Source: Ailurus styani (Eukaryota > Chordata > Mammalia > Carnivora > Ailuridae). Taken from it: 64,000 nt of DNA. Where the stretch lies: contig LNAC01000273.1 of the NCBI GenBank assembly GCA_002007465.1, forward strand, positions 1,349,632 to 1,413,631, in the 5' to 3' direction. Shown here piece by piece: positions 59,116 to 64,000 of the stretch. Position 1 is the first letter of the stretch. Each line of letters starts with the position of its first letter. The notes below the pieces were generated by a model. The model did not search any database, was not told the origin of the DNA, and saw only the letters and a program-made list of their open reading frames with translations. Made by a program: the position numbers and the translations under genes.

Positions 59116-59413
59116 AGGGACATCTGGGTGGCTCAGTTGGTTAAGCGTCTGCCTTCAGCTCAGGTCATGATCCCAGGGTCCTGGGATTGAGTCCTGCATC
59201 AGGCTCCCTGCTCAATGGGGAATCTGCTTCTCTCTCTGCCTGCTGCTCCTCCTGTTTGTGCTCTCTCTCTCTGACAAATAAATAAAATCTTAAAAAAAAT
59301 TGACTTAGTACTNATCTGCTTCTCTCTCTGCCTGCTGCTCCTCCTGTTTGTGCTCTCTCTCTCTGACAAATAAATAAAATCTTAAAAAAAATTGACTTAG
59401 TACTTAAAAAAAA
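59116..59413 (+). mobile_element. CAN-SINE in the MLT1 LTR, interrupted by an N-joined duplication
   Basis: Head AGGGACATCTGGGTGGCTCAG, body CCAGGGTCCTGGGATTGAG and tail AAATAAAATCTTAAAAAAAATT. Target duplication AAGATACTGAGGTTTA / AAGATACTGAAGTTTA at 59100-59115 and 59414-59429. Its 3' half appears twice because of the join at N59313, so its true length is about 206 bp. Confidence 0.94.
59222..59404. repeat. 91-bp exact duplication around a single N (assembly join)
   Basis: 59222-59312 and 59314-59404 appear identical base for base and are separated only by N at 59313. The duplicated unit starts inside the SINE body and ends in its tail (GACTTAGTACT). Best read as unmerged contig ends. Confidence 0.93.
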
Positions 59414-59479
59414 AAGATACTGAAGTTTACAAGTTCAATAAATGAATTCTGGGAAGTAACAATTCAGCCCATAGCAAAT

Positions 59480-60740
59480 GGTTTTCCACAAAATCCTAAG
59501 GTGGAAAACACTGGAGACTATCTCCTAAACAACCAAAAGGAGAGAATTTGTTGAGGGGGTGGGGCGTACTATAAAGAAGAACAGTTGTGTCAATCAGAGT
59601 AGGCAGCCTATTCTGGGACTTTTACTTCTTTATATCAATTCAGCCATTTGTTACTAGCTTCTATTTATATTTGGCCATCATATAGTTTTATTCTGTCAAT
59701 TCCTTTTGCTCCGTGATAATAGAAGTAAATAGAATACTTGATATGTTTCTCACATGAAAAGAAAATGAGGGGCTAGTGCATGTAGGAGATTGACAGTAGT
59801 CCCAGAGGAAATTCTGGCAGACCAATACACATTTTTACAACAAGAAAATATGGAATTTTGGTTAATTTGAAAATGAAAACTATGGATTCATCTTAGTTGT
59901 TTGACACACATGAATATGAGAATAACTTGAGAAAATAATACGTCGTTATATTTTGCAGGATCATAGATTAAAAAAAAACTCTAAAATGTATTTGTTTTAG
60001 CATTGACTTAGCCAAATACAGCCTTTCTGTTTGTATTCATCACTAAATTGAATTATCTCTAGTCATACATTTATAATTTTGTACAAATGAATGATAACAT
60101 GAGTGTGGTGTTTTTGTTCTTGAATACGTAAATGATGAGGAAATAAAGCGGGAAATTTATTCTGCTGAAGGAAGTGATTTTCACTATATAAAACACTATG
60201 GTATGTCTAGGACTATAAATAAGTTTCAACTCTTTGAAATATAATTTAAAATAAACACTAAAGAATTGAGTAAGAATTCTCATTGGAAACAAATATAGGA
60301 AGGAATAGGATATAAAGGGAATATGAGTTTTGTAAACTCCTATGCCAAAATCAAATTTAGAATATTATTAGGTATTTATTCATGGGATTAAATCATTAGA
60401 GATATAAGAGCTCTTTAGTTGACTGGGTAAATCAAATATCTCTACTTAATTTCATATGTGAGTTATTTGCATTTTTAATTTTTTCCATATATCATTTTAA
60501 TCAAAGGTCAATTCAGTTTAGCTATTTGTAAAATGCAAGACAAGAATATCTAAACTGTAAAGATAATGATTTATAATTAGAAGTCTGATGATTATGCTTT
60601 TACCTATTTTAAAATGCATCTTTGGAGGAGTTTTAAAAGATATTCTAAGCAATTTATTTTTCATGAAAATTAAGGTTAATGTTACATTAATATAAAATCT
60701 CTCTCAACTCCATGGTTTTTCTGAATTGGACTTTATATCA
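59480..60740. other. AT-rich non-coding DNA
   Basis: No supported feature. Confidence 0.5.
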
Positions 60741-60747
60741 CTGTGGC

Positions 60748-61170
60748 CATGTGTTATAGGTTGAATTATGCCTCTCCCAAAATTCATATGTTGAAGTCCT
60801 AATGCCCAATACCTTTGGGGTATGATATCTTTGGAAATGGGATTGTTGTCAACATAATTGGCTATGTTAAAATGGGGTTATACTGGAGTACTGAGTAGTT
60901 CCTTAACTCAATATGACAGTTTCCTTGCCAAAGGCAGAAGTGTGGACATAGGTAGAGCACAGTGTGAACATAAAAATGCCCATCTATAAGCCAAGGAAAA
61001 AGGCTTAGAACAAATCTTTCACTCACAGTCTTCAGAAATAACCAACCCTGCCAACACCTTGATTTTGGAATTTGAGCCACCAGTACTGTGAGGCAAATTT
61101 CTACTGCATGAAGGCACCCCATATGTGGTACTTTGTTTCAGCAGCCTTGGCAAATGGATACACCGTATCT
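60748..61170 (+). mobile_element. MLT1-type LTR, sense
   Basis: TTATAGGTTGAATTATGCC, AAAATTCATATGTTGAAGTCC, then CAACCCTGCCAACACCTTGATTTTGG and TGTGGTACTTTGTTTCAGCAGCC. Near full-length mammalian-apparent LTR, same family as the antisense copy at 58795-59475. The minus-strand 86-codon frame over it is a shadow. Confidence 0.9.
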
Positions 61171-61191
61171 CTAGCCTTGCAATTTTATTTT

Positions 61192-61378
61192 ATTTTTTTA
61201 AGATTTTTATTTATTTATTTTGTGGGGGGAGTGGCAGTAGGGAATGGAAAGAGTATCTCCAGCCGACTATGCACCAAGCACAGAGCCTGACATGGGGCTC
61301 AGTCCCACAACCCTGAGATCATGACCTGAGCCAAAACTGAGAGTCGGACACTTAACCAACTGAGCCACCCAGGTGCTC
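61192..61378 (-). mobile_element. CAN-SINE, older type
   Basis: Reverse copy from TTTTTAAGATTTTTATTTATTT to GAGCCACCCAGGTGCTCCC. Flanks TTTTATTTTATTTTT / ACTTTATTTTTAATT suggest a T-rich target site. Confidence 0.92.
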
Positions 61379-61672
61379 CCACCTTTCAACTTTATTTTTA
61401 ATTGGAGAACATTCAGTGTGAAGATACTCACCAATGATACAGTCTTTTGCCAAGTTTCTTTATGCTTGTGAGGGGGTCTTGCTAGTGTGTCACAGCATTA
61501 AAACCTGAATACTTCTTAAATAAATGCTCAGATTTGAAAAATAGTTCTTAATTAAAATGATGTTTCTAATGATGAAGCAAATTAAATGAATGATATTAAA
61601 GATATAAACAATTCATCCAGGAAAGTGTCAATTATGAGCTATCAAAAGCTACACTTAAGATATGCTTGCAAA
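61379..61672. other. AT-rich non-coding DNA
   Basis: Unique-looking sequence between a SINE and the L1; nothing recognised. Confidence 0.5.
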
Positions 61673-61854
61673 AGGTCTCAAATACACAATCTAACCCTAC
61701 ACTTAAAGGAGCTGGAGAAAGGACAGCAAATAAAGCCTAACGCAGCAGGAGGAGAAAAATAATAAAGATCAGAGCAAAAATCAATGGAATAGAAACCAAA
61801 AGAACAGTAGAACAGATCAATGAAAGTAGGAGCTGGTTCTTTGAAAGAATTAAT

Positions 61855-62478
61855 ATGATTGATAAACCCCTGGCCAGACTTATCAAAAACAAAAGAGAAA
61901 GGACCCAAATTAATAAAATCATGAACAAAATCACAACGAACACCAAAGAAATGCAAACAATTATAAGAACTTATTATGAGCAACTATATGCCAGCAAATT
62001 AGACAATCTGAAAGAAATGGATGGATTCCTAGAGACGTATAAACTACAAAAACTGAACCAGGAAGAAATAGAAAACCTGAACAGATCCATAACCAGTAAG
62101 GAAATTGAAGTAGTAATCAAAAACCTCCCAACAAACAAGAGCCCAGGGCCAGATGGCTTCCCAGGAGATTTCTACCAAACATTTAAAGAAGAATTAATAC
62201 CTATTCTCCTGTAAGTGTTCCAAAAAATAGAAATGGAAGGAAAACTTGTAAACTCATTTTATGAGGCCAACATTACCTTGGTCCCCAAACCAGACCAAGC
62301 CTCCATCAAAAAGGAGAATTACAGACCAATATCCCTGATGAACATGGATGCAAAAATTCTCACCAAAATTCTAGCCAGTAGGATCCAACAGTACATTAAA
62401 AAGATTATCACCATGACCAAGTGGGATTTATTCCTGGGCTGCAAGGTTGATTCAACATCCACAAATCAAACAATGTGA
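61855..62478 (+). pseudogene. L1 ORF2 pseudogene, RT N-terminal part
   Basis: One reading frame covers [36 protein letters not shown], then past an in-frame TAA (62212-62214) [20 protein letters not shown] and [20 protein letters not shown]. These are RT fingers/palm motifs of L1 ORF2p. A one-base loss near 62405-62415 shifts the following HDQ-type segment out of frame. Inactive. Confidence 0.93.
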
Positions 62479-62767
62479 TACATTAATAAAAGAAAGAACA
62501 AGAGCCATATAATACTCTCAATAGATGCAGAAACGTCATTTGACAAAGTACAGCATCCTTTCTTGATCAAAACTCTTCATAATGTAAGGATAGAGGGTAC
62601 ATACCTCAATATCATAAAAGCCATCTATGAAAAACCCACAGTGAATATCATTCTCAAAGGAGAAAGCTGAGAGCTTTTCCCCTAAGGTCAGGAACACGGC
62701 AGGGATGTCCACTTTCACCACTGCCATTCAGCAAAGTACAAAAGTCCTAGCCTCAGCAATCAGATAA

Positions 62768-63610
62768 CAAAAAGAAATAAAAGGCATTCTCATCAGCAAA
62801 GAAGTCAAACTCTCACGCTTTGCAGATGATATGATACTTTATGTGGGAAGTCCAAAAGACTCCACCCCAAGACTGCTAGAATTCATACAGGAATTCAGTA
62901 AAGTGTCAGGATATAAAATCAATGCACAGAAATCAGTTTCATTTCTATACACCAACAAGAAGACAGAAGAAAAAGAAATTAAGGAGTTGATCCCATTTAA
63001 AAATGCACTCAAAACCATAAAATACCTAGGAATAAATTTAACTGAAGAGGCAAAGAATCTGTACTCTGAAAACTATAGAATACTGATGAAAGAAATTGAA
63101 GAAGGCACAAAGAAATGGAAAAACGTTCCATGCTCATGGATTGGAAGAACAAATATTGTGAAAATGTCTGTGCTGCCTAGAGCAATCTACACATTTAATG
63201 CAATCCATATCAAAATACCATCAACTTTTTTCAAAGAAATGGAACAAATAATCCTAAAATTTGTATGGAATCACAAAAGACCCTGGATAGCCAGAGGAAT
63301 GTTGAAAAAGAAAACCAAAGCTGGTGGCATCACAATTCTGGACTTCAAGCTCTATTACAAAGCTCATCGAGACAGTATGGTACTGGTACCAAAACAGACA
63401 CATAGATCAATGGAACAGAAAAGAGAGCCCAAAAATGGATCCTCAATTCTATGGTCAACTAATCTTCAACAAAGCAGGAAAGAATGTCCAGTGGAAAAAG
63501 GACAGTCTCTTCAACAAATGGTGTTGGGAAAATTGGACAGCCACATGCAGAAGAATGAAACTGGATCATTTCCTTATACCACGCACAAAAATAGACTAAA
63601 AAATGGATGA
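62768..63610 (+). pseudogene. L1 ORF2 pseudogene, RT catalytic and thumb part
   Basis: After a TAA at 62765-62767 (CAA in intact relatives, by inference) the frame is open to 63610. It contains the catalytic box F-A-D-D (62819-62830) followed by MILYVGSP, then [20 protein letters not shown] and [19 protein letters not shown]. The sequence leaves the native frame near 63360-63390. The ATG of the 259-codon frame at 62831 is an internal Met, not a real start. Confidence 0.92.
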
Positions 63611-63864
63611 AAGACCTAAATGTGAGACAGGAATCCATCAAAATCCTTGAGGAAAACACAAGCAGAAGCCTCTGTGACCTCAGTCTCAGCACCTTCTTCC
63701 TAGAAACATTGCTAATGACAAGGGAAACAAGGGCAAAAATGAACTATTGGGACTTCATCAAGATAAAAGCTTTTGCACAGCAAAGGAAACAGTCAGCGAA
63801 ACCAAAAGACAACCCACAGAATGGGAGAAGATACTTGCAAATGACATGTCTGATAAAGGGCTAG
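63385..63864 (+). pseudogene. L1 ORF2 pseudogene, C-terminal part
   Basis: Continues in other frames with [18 protein letters not shown] and [20 protein letters not shown] (to 63599, then a TAA), and [17 protein letters not shown] from 63607. A further frameshift near 63780 ends it. Matches the C-terminal region of L1 ORF2p. Confidence 0.9.
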
Positions 63865-64000
63865 TATCCAAAATCTATAAAGAACTTATCTAACTCAACA
63901 CCCAAAGAACAAGTAATCCAATGAAGAAATGGGCAGAAGACATGAACAGTCATTTCTGCAAAGAAGACATCCAAATGGCCAACAGACACACGAAAAAAGT

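Larger units (their letters stand above)
58795..59475 (-). mobile_element. MLT1-type LTR, antisense, split by a SINE
   Basis: TAACAAAATACCACAGAC, CTCACAGTTCTAGAGGCTAGAAG, then AATACAGTCACATTGTAAGATACTGAGG, and beyond the SINE ATGAATTCTGGGAAG...AACAATTCAGCCCATAGC. This is the reverse order of a mammalian-apparent LTR (ERVL-MaLR, MLT1A-like). Non-coding LTR only. Confidence 0.85.
61673..64000 (+). mobile_element. 5'-truncated sense LINE-1, running off the window
   Basis: Starts abruptly inside ORF2 after the endonuclease (the AATCTAACCCTACACTTAAAGGAGC region) and continues through the RT and C-terminal domains to the window edge. The missing 5' part is typical of incomplete L1 reverse transcription. 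Stops and frameshifts are listed under the ORF2 pieces. Confidence 0.95.

Overview
This is nuclear DNA of a carnivore, and I find no functional protein-coding gene in it. The window holds many copies of the tRNA-Lys-derived CAN-SINE, recognisable by the head GGGTGGCTCAG, a CT-rich middle and an AATAAATAAAATCTT tail. Several have the middle segment CCTCCTCTCTCTCTGCCTGC, which I associate with weasel-family genomes, so a mustelid is my best guess (an inference, not proven). The sequence is AT-rich and behaves like a gene desert or a very large intron. Nearly all open frames are short and fall in repeats or low-complexity DNA.

Layout. 1-19.1 kb: mostly unique AT-rich DNA with scattered SINEs, a long polypyrimidine tract, two solitary LTR-like elements (about 5.6-6.2 and 10.8-11.5 kb), MIR/L2 relics and hAT-type MER elements. 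19.2-24.5 kb: a carnivore L1 in antisense, from 5' UTR to 3' UTR, carrying four SINE insertions and lacking the reverse-transcriptase core. 24.5-31 kb: unique DNA, a possible LTR, a very long-tailed SINE and an unassigned GC-richer block. 31-37.7 kb: an ancient antisense L1M into which SINEs and a GPX1 processed pseudogene have inserted. 37.7-52 kb: unique DNA, SINEs, L2/MIR relics and, at 39.5 kb, a 36-nt copy of the 5' half of tRNA-Gly(UCC) flanked by a target-site duplication. 52.2-53.8 kb: more ancient antisense L1M. 54.6-61.4 kb: an L1 3' end, unique DNA and two MLT1-type LTRs in opposite orientation. The first MLT1 region contains two single-N joins flanked by exact or near-exact duplications that look like assembly artefacts. 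61.67 kb to the end: a 5'-truncated sense L1 ORF2 that runs off the window.

No genes here work together. The content is a record of retrotransposition by L1 machinery: LINEs, SINEs, an mRNA retrocopy, a tRNA-half retrocopy and possibly a bare poly(A) insertion. I found no undescribed gene system. The tRNA-half retrocopy, the pseudogene with its selenocysteine codon and SECIS relic, and the two N-joined duplications deserve the most attention.
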